The position numbers and the translations under genes were made by a program. From Roseovarius litorisediminis (GTDB taxonomy: Bacteria > Pseudomonadota > Alphaproteobacteria > Rhodobacterales > Rhodobacteraceae), in assembly GCF_900172295.1 (NCBI RefSeq), contig NZ_FWFL01000003.1, forward strand, positions 423,428 to 487,427: a stretch of DNA of 64,000 nt, written 5' to 3'. The notes under the pieces are model-generated. The model did not search any database and was not told the DNA's origin. It saw only the letters and a program-made list of their open reading frames with translations. Below are positions 18,416-26,810 of the stretch, piece by piece; the first letter of the stretch is position 1, and the number at the start of each line of letters is the position of its first letter.

Positions 18416-19258
18416 ATGATCCAAAATGAGGCACATCTGATCAACCTTGATCGCTATCCGATCCATCGTGATTGCCCGGAACGCGATGCGGTGCTGCTGC
18501 AGGTGCGGGCCGATCTGGCGCGCGATGGTTGTGCGGTGCTGAAAGGGTTTCTGACCGCCGAGGCTATCCGCGCACTGACCGCCGAGGCGGAAAGCGTGGC
18601 GGACAAAGGCCACCGGTCATTCAGTCGCACAAACGCCTATTTCACAACAGACAACGCCAGCCTGCCCGAAGATGATCCGCGGCGGCAATTCTTTGACCGC
18701 TCGAACGCGTTCATCCCCGCGGACAATTTCGCCCCTGACGGGCCGCTGCGCCGGGTGCATGATTTTGACGGTTTCGACCGGTTTATTCAGGAGTGCCTGC
18801 AGGAAGAGAATTTTTACCGCTACGCCGATCCGTTGGCGGATGTGATCGTGAACATGGCCGAAGAGGGCAACGGATTCCCGTGGCATTTCGACACCAACAA
18901 TTTCACCGTGACACTGGCCATTCAGAATGCGACGGGCGGTGGTTCCTTTGAATATGCGCCGATGATCCGGCAAGGCGGGGAAAACTTCGCAGAGGTGGCA
19001 CAGGTGTTAAACGGAACATCCGACAAGGTCACGGTGCTGGAATTGGAGCCCGGCGATCTTCAGTTGTTCCGCGGCCGCTATTCATTGCACCGGGTGGCAC
19101 CGCTGACGGGCGATCGCCGCCGCTACGTGGCGATATTCTCGTATGTCGAAGAGCCGGGTATGGTGGGCGCGCCCGAACGCACCCAGCAGCTATATGGGCG
19201 TACCCTGCCTATCCACCATGAACGCGCCGGGCAACGGGTGGATTCATATCTCGACTAA
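18416..19258 (+). CDS. Fe(II)/2-oxoglutarate oxygenase, BesD/HalD-like but with an intact HxD triad
   Basis: The 280-residue protein has the fold signatures of the phytanoyl-CoA dioxygenase-like group and looks like the roseobacter proteins often named HalD/BesD family halogenase. The iron ligands are His157 and Asp159 (PWHFDTNNF) and His225 (YSLHRV), with Arg near 235 for 2-oxoglutarate. From memory, BesD has His137, Gly139 and His204, almost the same spacing. The Asp replaces the Gly that opens a chloride site, so I predict a hydroxylase or related oxygenase, not a halogenase. The substrate is unknown; free amino acids are plausible. The gene stands alone. Confidence 0.78.
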   Translation: MIQNEAHLINLDRYPIHRDCPERDAVLLQVRADLARDGCAVLKGFLTAEAIRALTAEAESVADKGHRSFSRTNAYFTTDNASLPEDDPRRQFFDRSNAFIPADNFAPDGPLRRVHDFDGFDRFIQECLQEENFYRYADPLADVIVNMAEEGNGFPWHFDTNNFTVTLAIQNATGGGSFEYAPMIRQGGENFAEVAQVLNGTSDKVTVLELEPGDLQLFRGRYSLHRVAPLTGDRRRYVAIFSYVEEPGMVGAPERTQQLYGRTLPIHHERAGQRVDSYLD

Positions 19259-19386
19259 AAACGTTTCGCGACCAACCTGAATCACAGCTTTTTGCAGAAC
19301 GCCCCGATACATATGAATGCTGCCCGCGTTTCGACCTGAGTGAGTGGCTCAAGTTCAAGTCGTATCTTTTTGGCGGTTGTGACAGC

Positions 19387-19425
19387 GTTATCTTCTTGCC
19401 CGAAATATCCCGGGATCGTTGAAAT
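19387..19425 (-). repeat. Intergenic repeat copy, minus strand
   Basis: Read on the minus strand, this segment contains TTTCAACGATCC, CGGGATATTTC and GGCAAGAAGA. It matches the copy at 59672-59710 with only short differences. It lies between the oxygenase and DEAD-box genes, beside a terminator. Confidence 0.5.
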
Positions 19426-19451
19426 TCGACGTAAGAGGAAATCCCCTCGTT

Positions 19452-19482
19452 CAAAAAAGCGCGGCGTAGCCGCGCTGTTTTT
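19452..19482 (-). terminator. Terminator downstream of the DEAD-box helicase gene
   Basis: A perfect 8-bp stem AGCGCGGC/GCCGCGCT with a 3-base loop (19458-19476) is flanked by A-rich and T-rich runs on both sides. It can act in either direction. It lies about 30 bases after the minus-strand helicase stop at 19511. Confidence 0.82.
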
Positions 19483-19510
19483 AAAATCCTGCAACAGGAT
19501 ATCGGCGGGG

Positions 19511-21004
19511 CTAGCCGGTGCGGCGATCCTCGAAACTAAGGGCGATAAAGCTGGGCAGGTGATCCCCCATCCCTACAACCTTGTTGTTCTCGGACCTGCC
19601 GCGGCCACGGCTGCGGTTGTTGTCGTCACCACGGGTGCGGTTGCTGTCACGGCCACGGGATTGGGGTTTTTCAGCCGGTTCTGCTGCCTGTTCGTCCACC
19701 CGATTTTCTGTGGCGGCAGGCGCCGGGCTGGGAGCCGTTTCGACTGCCGGTGTTTCGGCGGTCTCGTCTGGCTTCTTGCGCGTGCGTGACCGACGCGGCT
19801 TGGCGGGTTTGTCCTCAGGCGTCTCGGGGCTTTGTGCCGTCTCGGGCTTGCCAGATTGCAGCGGATTATCCAGGCGCGGAATCTCTTTCTGGATCAATGC
19901 CTCAATCGCGGCGAGGTTCTTTTCGTCGCGCGGAATGCAGATCATCATTGCCTTGCCTTCGCGTCCGGCACGGCCGGTACGGCCGATGCGGTGCACGTAA
20001 TCCTCGGCATGGCTGGGGACGTCGAAGTTGAAGACATGGCTGACGGCGGGCACATCAAGGCCGCGTGCAGCCACGTCAGAGGCGCAAAGAAAACGCAGGT
20101 CACCGGCGCGGAAACCATCCAGTGTCCGGGTGCGCTGAGACTGGTCCAGATCACCGTGGATCGGGGCCGCGTCATAGCCATGTTTTTTCAGGCTTTTGGC
20201 GACGATATCCACATCCGTTTTACGGTTGCAGAAGATGATGGCGTTGGTGCATTTGGCACCTTCTGCGTCAATCAATGTGCGCAGAAGTTTGCGTTTTTCG
20301 GTGCCTTCGCGGTCACGGCGCGAGGCTTTGAACATCACAACACATTGTTCGATGGTTTCCGAAGCAGTCGCCTGACGCGCCACTTCGATGCGTTCAGGGT
20401 TCGACAGGAAGGTATTGGTGATCCGCTCGATCTCGGGTGCCATGGTGGCAGAGAAGAACAGCGTCTGACGGGTAAAGGGTGTCAGGCCAAAGATGCGTTC
20501 GATATCGGGTATGAAGCCCATGTCAAGCATACGGTCAGCTTCGTCCACGACCATGATCTTGACGTCTGACAGGATCAGCTTGCCGCGCTCAAAATGATCC
20601 AGAAGGCGACCAGGGGTGGCGATGAGAACATCGACGCCCTTGTCGATCAGCTGATCCTGTTCCTTGAACGACACACCGCCGATCAGCAGGGCCTTGGTCA
20701 GTTTCAGGTATTTGGAGTAGGTGTCGAAGTTTTCGGCCACCTGTGCCGCAAGTTCGCGGGTGGGGCAGAGCACAAGGCTGCGCGGCATGCGCGCACGGGC
20801 GCGACCACGCGCAAGCATCGACAACATGGGCAATACGAAGCCAGCAGTCTTGCCGGTGCCGGTCTGGGCGATGCCAAGAACGTCGCGGCCCTGAAGTGCG
20901 GGGGGAATCGCGCCAGCCTGAATGGGCGTGGGTGTTTCATAGCCCGCGTCCTCAATTGCTTTGAGAACCTTGGGATTCAGGTTAAGTTCGGAGAATTTTG
21001 TCAT
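19511..21004 (-). CDS. DEAD-box ATP-dependent RNA helicase, RhlE-like
   Basis: This enzyme unwinds RNA duplexes at the cost of ATP, in ribosome assembly or RNA decay. The 497-residue protein has the Q motif region (GYETPTPIQ), P-loop AQTGTGKT at residues 46-53, PTREL, DEAD box (VVDEADRML), SAT, and the C-terminal HRIGRTGR. The tail is low complexity with many R-G-R and R-S-R units, which fits an RNA-binding extension. I start it at ATG 21004 (MTKFSEL); the 34 residues upstream are not family sequence. Whether it corresponds to RhlE or another paralogue cannot be decided here. Confidence 0.95.
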   Translation of the reverse strand: MTKFSELNLNPKVLKAIEDAGYETPTPIQAGAIPPALQGRDVLGIAQTGTGKTAGFVLPMLSMLARGRARARMPRSLVLCPTRELAAQVAENFDTYSKYLKLTKALLIGGVSFKEQDQLIDKGVDVLIATPGRLLDHFERGKLILSDVKIMVVDEADRMLDMGFIPDIERIFGLTPFTRQTLFFSATMAPEIERITNTFLSNPERIEVARQATASETIEQCVVMFKASRRDREGTEKRKLLRTLIDAEGAKCTNAIIFCNRKTDVDIVAKSLKKHGYDAAPIHGDLDQSQRTRTLDGFRAGDLRFLCASDVAARGLDVPAVSHVFNFDVPSHAEDYVHRIGRTGRAGREGKAMMICIPRDEKNLAAIEALIQKEIPRLDNPLQSGKPETAQSPETPEDKPAKPRRSRTRKKPDETAETPAVETAPSPAPAATENRVDEQAAEPAEKPQSRGRDSNRTRGDDNNRSRGRGRSENNKVVGMGDHLPSFIALSFEDRRTG

Positions 21005-21202
21005 GTGTATCCGTGGTTTGCGGACACAACCATGGCCCGCACATATGTCACCGGGTCGGGCCCGGACGGCCCCGTGGTATTCCACAATGATTGACCCGTT
21101 AGGCAAGGCTTTTACGGATTTCAGAGGCAGCGGTCAATGCGGCGTAACGAAACAGGAACAATGTCGCGCAAACCTTTGCGATTATTGGCAGAATGGCAAC
21201 AA

Positions 21203-22978
21203 TCAGGCGTGATCAGGGAAATGACGGGCGCGCTTAGTGTCAAGATCGAGGGTAATCTGGTGCAGATGGCCAAATCTTTCAAGGCGGCTGCGCAGGCCGG
21301 GCGTGGCCACACAGGTTTCATGGAAAAACCGGCGCAGCGCCGCTTCGCCAGCGTCTTCTTCCAGCGTAGAGAAAAGTTGATTGATTGTAAGTTCATACCC
21401 GGAGGGGCCGGCCAGGGCTTGCAATTCAGGCCTGTAAGAACCCTTTTGCAGGCGGAACCGGTAGGTTTCAAGCCATTCCTCAAGGCTGGGGGCATGCAGG
21501 TGGCAGAGGTAGAAGTCTTTCAGGTCAATCCCGTCAGTGATTTTTTCTTTGCCCAGAAAGGCATTGTGTATGCGCAGATTGATGCCTTCGATGCCTGTGC
21601 GGACCAGTATCTTGCCCTGCACATGGCTAAGAAATCCGCCGCTTAGATATTGGCCAAGTCTGGAATAGATCTGCTGGGTTTCGGCTGTGCGGGTCAGGCG
21701 GTCAGGCGCGCACCCCTTGCACCATAGCGCACCTTCCGGGGGCGGATCCGCGGGATCGGGTGCCATGGATTCAACCGGGCGGATGCGGGCGACCGGGATA
21801 GCGTCGGACAGGGTGGCCAGACATTGCGACAGCGAGGCGTTGGCTGTCCATAAGAACTCATCCGCATCGGCATGCAGCAGCCAGTCAACCGGTGGGTTGC
21901 GGCCATAGCAATGAGTGGCATTCAGCGTCTGGCGAGGCTGGTGCATGTCCGGGCGTCCGCCGTGGCTTTGCCAATAGGCGTCATCGGTAAGAGAGACACG
22001 GCATTTGGGATGAGCCGCGAGGGCCTCTTGAGCCGCAGGATTGGCCTGGTCCAGGTAGATATGAACGTAGTCTGCACCCAGGTCGATATGGTGGGCTGCA
22101 AAATTCAGAATATCACGCGCGGGGGCCCGGATGGTCGACACCACGCCCCAGGTGGGCGTTTTTGCAGATTCTGGCTGCGGTACGGGTTGATCCTGCGTGT
22201 GGGTGGTATCGGCGGGTGCCGAGACCGCTTGGGTTGACGTTTTACTGGCACGTTTGATCTGCTGAACACGCGCGAAAATGCTGCGCTTATCCCGCATGAC
22301 CTGATTGAGCATATGAAACCCCAACGGGGCGATTGTGGGGTCGCGTTCGCAAATCTTCCAGAGCCGGGACAACATGTTGCGATCCAGACCACCCCCCTTG
22401 AAGGAATAAGGCGACAGATCAAAGGCCAGAGAATCGCGGTTTTTCATCCGGCGTTTGCGTGTGAACGAAATGTTGTTGGGCTGTCCGCTGAACCTGCGTT
22501 CGGAATCGTGCAGTTTGATCAGATCAAAAAGAACCGAAAGCCCCATACCGCAAGCCCGTTGATCGGCGGTCTGGCCGTGATCGGCAAAGGTGGTTGCGGC
22601 TGAAATCTGCCAGCGGGTTGGTAAATCCTTTACAAATTCGTGGCCCAGTTCCCCCCAGATGCGGTGGAAAAGAAGGGCGGCTTCGGCGGGCGGTCTGCGC
22701 CGTCTAAGGATGGCGATCAGCATGGCGTGCAACAGATGCAATTCGGTCTTGCCGGCAAGTTCTTTCTGCAGTGACGCCCTTTTGAAGGCGATGCTGCGAC
22801 GCGTCGAGCGAGGCATAGGTTCGGTCGGAGGGGCCAGGGAGGTTTTCAGAAGGGCCGTCAGATCAGCATCAACGGTCGGCAGGACGTCAAAGGGGGCGTC
22901 GAAAGGGCGGCGGCGGGCGTCAAAAGAGAGCAGCACAGATTTGATTCCGCCGGAATAAATTGCGTCGTCATCCTTCAT
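21203..22978 (-). CDS. Glycosyltransferase family 2-like protein with unidentified N-terminal domain
   Basis: A 591-residue protein starting at ATG 22978, favoured over GTG 23026 because AGGA lies 7 bases upstream. The C-terminal half (from about residue 275) begins with WGVVSTIRAPARDILNF and contains the D-x-D-like motif LLHADADEFLW, typical of GT-A folds that bind nucleotide sugars. The N-terminal 250 residues are basic and helical and I do not recognise them. No membrane segment is visible. It might decorate a polysaccharide or lipid, but no polysaccharide cluster surrounds it. prfC lies upstream on the same strand. Confidence 0.7.
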   Translation of the reverse strand: MKDDDAIYSGGIKSVLLSFDARRRPFDAPFDVLPTVDADLTALLKTSLAPPTEPMPRSTRRSIAFKRASLQKELAGKTELHLLHAMLIAILRRRRPPAEAALLFHRIWGELGHEFVKDLPTRWQISAATTFADHGQTADQRACGMGLSVLFDLIKLHDSERRFSGQPNNISFTRKRRMKNRDSLAFDLSPYSFKGGGLDRNMLSRLWKICERDPTIAPLGFHMLNQVMRDKRSIFARVQQIKRASKTSTQAVSAPADTTHTQDQPVPQPESAKTPTWGVVSTIRAPARDILNFAAHHIDLGADYVHIYLDQANPAAQEALAAHPKCRVSLTDDAYWQSHGGRPDMHQPRQTLNATHCYGRNPPVDWLLHADADEFLWTANASLSQCLATLSDAIPVARIRPVESMAPDPADPPPEGALWCKGCAPDRLTRTAETQQIYSRLGQYLSGGFLSHVQGKILVRTGIEGINLRIHNAFLGKEKITDGIDLKDFYLCHLHAPSLEEWLETYRFRLQKGSYRPELQALAGPSGYELTINQLFSTLEEDAGEAALRRFFHETCVATPGLRSRLERFGHLHQITLDLDTKRARHFPDHA

Positions 22979-23123
22979 TATGCGATCCTGCTCTGCGGGT
23001 TGAGCCGAAGAATGGGGCGTCGGCACTAGAGGTGCAAGGGAAATTCGGGATAAACGATGCCCGGAAGGACCAGGTGATCCTGTGCCTGAAGGCGAAACAC
23101 GGAGAGTTATTACCGAAGTGGCT

Positions 23124-24731
23124 TCAGACCATCATTTCCTTGGTTGCAGTCAGTCTCACGTCTGGAAAATCACGTTCAATACGGTCTATATCCCATTGTA
23201 AACGTGTCAGATAAACCGTGTCGCCATCGTTGTCATACGAAATGTGCTGCTTGTTGGCCGCGACAAATTTATCGACCGCCTGCTTGTCACCTGACACCCA
23301 GCGGGCCGAAGTGAATTGTGAGGGTTCAAACCGCACCGGCAGACCATATTCAAGCTCGATCCGGGACCCCAGAACCTCGAACTGCAAGGCGCCGACGACA
23401 CCAACGATAAAGCCCGAGCCAAACGCAGGTTTAAAGACCTTGGCGGCGCCTTCTTCGGCGAATTGCATCAGCGCCTTTTCAAGGTGCTTGGCCTTCATCG
23501 GGTCGCCCGCGCGGCAGGTTTGCAGCAGTTCGGGCGCGAATGAGGGGATGCCCGACACGCGGATCGCTTCACCTTCGGTCAGGGTATCGCCGATGCGCAA
23601 CTGACCGTGGTTGGGGATGCCGATGATATCGCCCGCCCAGGCCTCGTCGGCCAGTTCGCGGTCAGAGGCCAGAAAAAGCACCGGGTTGGTGATGGCCATA
23701 GGTTTCTTGGAGCGCACATGGGTCAGCTTCATGCCGCGTTTGAAATGGCCGGAAGCCATCCGCACAAACGCCACCCGGTCGCGGTGCTTTGGGTCCATGT
23801 TCGCCTGGACTTTGAAGACAAAGCCGGAAACCTTTGATTCTTCAGGCGAAATGTATCGCGGCTCAGCGCGCTGTGGTTGCGGTTCAGGGCCATATTGCCC
23901 GATGCCCTCCATCAGTTCCTTGACGCCAAACGAATTGATCGCCGAGCCAAACCAGATAGGTGTCATATGGCCCTCAAGCACCGATTTCGGGTCAAGCACG
24001 GGCAGCAGTTCGCGTGCCATTTCGACCTCTTCGCGCAGCTTTTCGGCAAGGTGAGCGGGCACATGTTCATCCAGGGCCTGATCGTCCAGCCCGTTGATCT
24101 CAATGCTTTCGGCAACGCGATTCCGGTCGGCGCGGTCCATCAGTTCCAGCCGGTCGTTCAGCATGTCGTAGCAGCCCATAAAATCGGCACCAACGCCGAT
24201 GGGCCAGCTGGCGGGGCTGACATCAATTGCCAGATTTTCCTGAATTTCGTCGATGATATCAAAGGTATCGCGGCTTTCGCGGTCCATCTTGTTACAGAAT
24301 GTCAGGATCGGCAGGTCGCGCAGGCGGCACACCTCGAACAGTTTCCGGGTCTGGGATTCGACCCCCTTGGCGCCGTCAATAACCATGACGGCGGCATCAA
24401 CGGCCGTCAGTGTGCGATAGGTGTCTTCGGAAAAATCCGAGTGGCCCGGTGTATCGACAAGATTGAAGCGGAAGCTATGGAAATCAAAAGACATTGCCGA
24501 GGCTGAAACGGAAATACCGCGGTCCTTTTCCATTTGCATGAAGTCCGAGCGCGTGCGCCGGGCCTCGCCTTTGGCGCGCACCTGACCAGCCATCTGGATG
24601 GCGCCCCCATAGAGAAGGAATTTCTCAGTCAGGGTGGTTTTGCCGGCATCTGGGTGGCTGATGATCGCAAAGGTGCGACGGCGCGCAATCTCGGGCGGCA
24701 GGGAGGGGCGGTTTGAAGCGGTATCAAGCAT
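23124..24731 (-). CDS. prfC: Peptide chain release factor 3
   Basis: RF3 is the GTPase that recycles RF1 and RF2 from the ribosome after termination. The 535-residue protein has the P-loop SHPDAGKT at residues 25-32, switch II DTPGHSDF, and NKMD. Start ATG 24731 (MLDTASN) gives the usual length; the longer frame adds 13 unrelated residues. The gene shares strand and direction with the glycosyltransferase-like gene but is 145 bases from it. Confidence 0.96.
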   Translation of the reverse strand: MLDTASNRPSLPPEIARRRTFAIISHPDAGKTTLTEKFLLYGGAIQMAGQVRAKGEARRTRSDFMQMEKDRGISVSASAMSFDFHSFRFNLVDTPGHSDFSEDTYRTLTAVDAAVMVIDGAKGVESQTRKLFEVCRLRDLPILTFCNKMDRESRDTFDIIDEIQENLAIDVSPASWPIGVGADFMGCYDMLNDRLELMDRADRNRVAESIEINGLDDQALDEHVPAHLAEKLREEVEMARELLPVLDPKSVLEGHMTPIWFGSAINSFGVKELMEGIGQYGPEPQPQRAEPRYISPEESKVSGFVFKVQANMDPKHRDRVAFVRMASGHFKRGMKLTHVRSKKPMAITNPVLFLASDRELADEAWAGDIIGIPNHGQLRIGDTLTEGEAIRVSGIPSFAPELLQTCRAGDPMKAKHLEKALMQFAEEGAAKVFKPAFGSGFIVGVVGALQFEVLGSRIELEYGLPVRFEPSQFTSARWVSGDKQAVDKFVAANKQHISYDNDGDTVYLTRLQWDIDRIERDFPDVRLTATKEMMV

Positions 24732-24836
24732 GAGGGCGCATATAGAGCGCGCCGGAGTGCGGCGCAACAACCACCTGTGATTTCAGAGAAGAAGGAACAC
24801 AAAGCGACCGAGTTTTGCCCCGGTGGCCCGCCCCGA

Positions 24837-25853
24837 TCAGCGCGTCGTCGCGCGTTTGAGAACGGCGGCGGCGTTGGGGTGTTTGGCAACCTCGGCCTTG
24901 GTCAGTTCATAATCCATATGTGGCCGGTGCGCGTGGGTTTTTATGGCACCGATGGTTTCGTTGGCCACAGAGGCGGGCAATACGGCCCGTGTGCGCGGAT
25001 CAATCAGCAGGGTTTCCGCGGCGATCCCTTCGGCGTAGATGATCTGGTGGCGGTCGAACAGAAGCTGGTAATAGTCGATGAATCCGCCCGATTGCTGCAC
25101 CACGCTGTCGCCGTTGACCAAGTGGCGCGCGCGCACAAGTACCTCGTGTCGGCCAGTGCCCAGTTCATCCGAATGCTGGAAAATGAAAAGCCGGTGATCG
25201 GGACTTACCAGTAGGTCATTTTCGTTATGCAGGGTACCGGCGCGAATACGGATCGGGGCAAAGTCGCCCACAGCGCGAACCGTGGACTGGCCGATCCAGC
25301 GCACAGTCTGGGGGCCATCATCACGGGTAAGGACACGGTCGCCAGCGGCCAGATCCTGGATCAGCTTCTGTTCGCCCGAGGCCATGGTGATATGCGTACC
25401 ACGGGCAAACGAGACACAAGCCACTTCGGCAAATTTGGTGCGCGCGATATCTGTATCGATGCCAACCAGAGTATAGCCCATCCGGGGTTTCAGCTGTGAC
25501 AGGGGCAGTACATAGGTTTCTGCAACGTCGCCGAGGCTATCGGTTTCGACAAGGATCAATGCCTCGGTCGCTATACCATTGCTGCACATCAGGGTAAGGC
25601 AGCAATCAAGATGCACTCGGGCGCCGGGATGGCCAATCATCGTATTGGGGGTGATGATCATTGTGTCGGTGTCGTCCCGTATCACCGAAAGGCGATATTG
25701 CCTGACGTTCGGACGCAACTCGTAAGAATCGTCAAGCTCAAGTTCAGCCGCAAAAGAAATCGGATCGTGCAGATTGGCGCCATTGACCGCATAAAAATCC
25801 ACTGCCTGGTAGACCGCTATGGACTGAGTGTTTTCTGTGGCGGGATGGCTCAT
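24837..25853 (-). CDS. Hint-domain (Hedgehog/intein-like) protein
   Basis: The 338-residue protein has an N-terminal region of about 140 residues (strand-rich) and a Hint module beginning at Cys146 (ACVSFARGT), followed by GDRVLTRDDGPQTVRWIG and SPDHRLFI. This is the self-processing fold seen in inteins and Hedgehog proteins, here in the form common in Rhodobacterales (PF13403 from memory). The catalytic Cys is intact, so the N-terminal part might be cleaved off and modified or released. No signal peptide is visible. The function is unknown. Confidence 0.8.
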   Translation of the reverse strand: MSHPATENTQSIAVYQAVDFYAVNGANLHDPISFAAELELDDSYELRPNVRQYRLSVIRDDTDTMIITPNTMIGHPGARVHLDCCLTLMCSNGIATEALILVETDSLGDVAETYVLPLSQLKPRMGYTLVGIDTDIARTKFAEVACVSFARGTHITMASGEQKLIQDLAAGDRVLTRDDGPQTVRWIGQSTVRAVGDFAPIRIRAGTLHNENDLLVSPDHRLFIFQHSDELGTGRHEVLVRARHLVNGDSVVQQSGGFIDYYQLLFDRHQIIYAEGIAAETLLIDPRTRAVLPASVANETIGAIKTHAHRPHMDYELTKAEVAKHPNAAAVLKRATTR

Positions 25854-26027
25854 TGTCTGCCCGGCTTGTCCTGTTGTGCTTTCCGTTGTCCGTTAGAAGG
25901 TCAACTTTTTTATATACCCGCAAGTGTTTAAGATTATGCCACCGGCGGTCAAGTGCTGTTGTGTTTTGCTGGAACTCTTAGCCTGGCTAGTGCTAATCGT
26001 CAGGGGGAATTCAAGGAGATCTATGTC

Positions 26028-26807
26028 ATGAACTTGGGAATCAAGGGGAAACGGGCACTGGTTTGTGCCTCAAGCAAGGGGCTTGGGCTGGGATGTGCAC
26101 GCGCGCTGGCCGAAGAGGGCGTTGACCTGGTGATGAATGCACGTGGCGCCGAGGCGCTGGAGGCCGAAGCCGCAAAGATTCGGGATGAATTTGGCGTTGA
26201 TGTGGTGACTGTCGCCGCTGATGTCACCACGCCCGAAGGGCAGGCCGCAGTATTGAAGGAAGCCGCCGGCGTAGACATTCTGGTGACCAACGCGGGCGGC
26301 CCGCCCCCGGGCCTGTGGAGCGACTGGGACCGAGAGGATTTCATCAAGGCACTGGATGCCAACATGCTGACGCCGATTGCCCTGATGAAGGCGCTGTTGC
26401 CCGGGATGATGGAAAAGGGCTGGGGCCGGGTGGTGAATATCACGTCGGTTTCGGTCAAGGCGCCGGTGCCGGTGCTGGGCCTGTCAAACTCGGCCCGTGC
26501 AGGGCTGACCGGCTATGTCGCCGGGACATCGCGGCAGGTCGCGGGAAAAGGTGTTTGCATCAACAATTTGCAGCCGGGAATTCACGCAACTGACCGGGCG
26601 GTTTCGCTGGATAAAGGGGCCGCCAAGGCACAGGGTATTTCGACGGACGAAGCAATGGAGCAGCGCTGTGCCACCATCCCCGCCGGTCGCTACGGCACAA
26701 TCGAAGAGTTTGGCGCGACCTGCGCCTTCATGTGCTCGCAGTATGCAGGATACATGGTAGGGCAGAACATCCTGCTGGACGGCGGCGCAACAAATTCGAC
26801 CATGTGA
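26028..26807 (+). CDS. SDR family oxidoreductase
   Basis: A 259-residue short-chain dehydrogenase. ATG 26028 follows AAGGAG at 26013-26018. The cofactor motif is ASSKGLGLG near residue 14, the structural NAG motif is TNAGGPP, and the catalytic region holds Ser (ITSVSVK). The usual YxxxK is altered: the tyrosine position reads LSNSARAGL, so the catalytic Tyr appears to be missing, as in some 3-oxoacyl reductase-like members. The substrate is unknown. The HEAT-repeat gene follows after 3 bases. Confidence 0.88.
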   Translation: MNLGIKGKRALVCASSKGLGLGCARALAEEGVDLVMNARGAEALEAEAAKIRDEFGVDVVTVAADVTTPEGQAAVLKEAAGVDILVTNAGGPPPGLWSDWDREDFIKALDANMLTPIALMKALLPGMMEKGWGRVVNITSVSVKAPVPVLGLSNSARAGLTGYVAGTSRQVAGKGVCINNLQPGIHATDRAVSLDKGAAKAQGISTDEAMEQRCATIPAGRYGTIEEFGATCAFMCSQYAGYMVGQNILLDGGATNSTM

Positions 26808-26810
26808 TCC

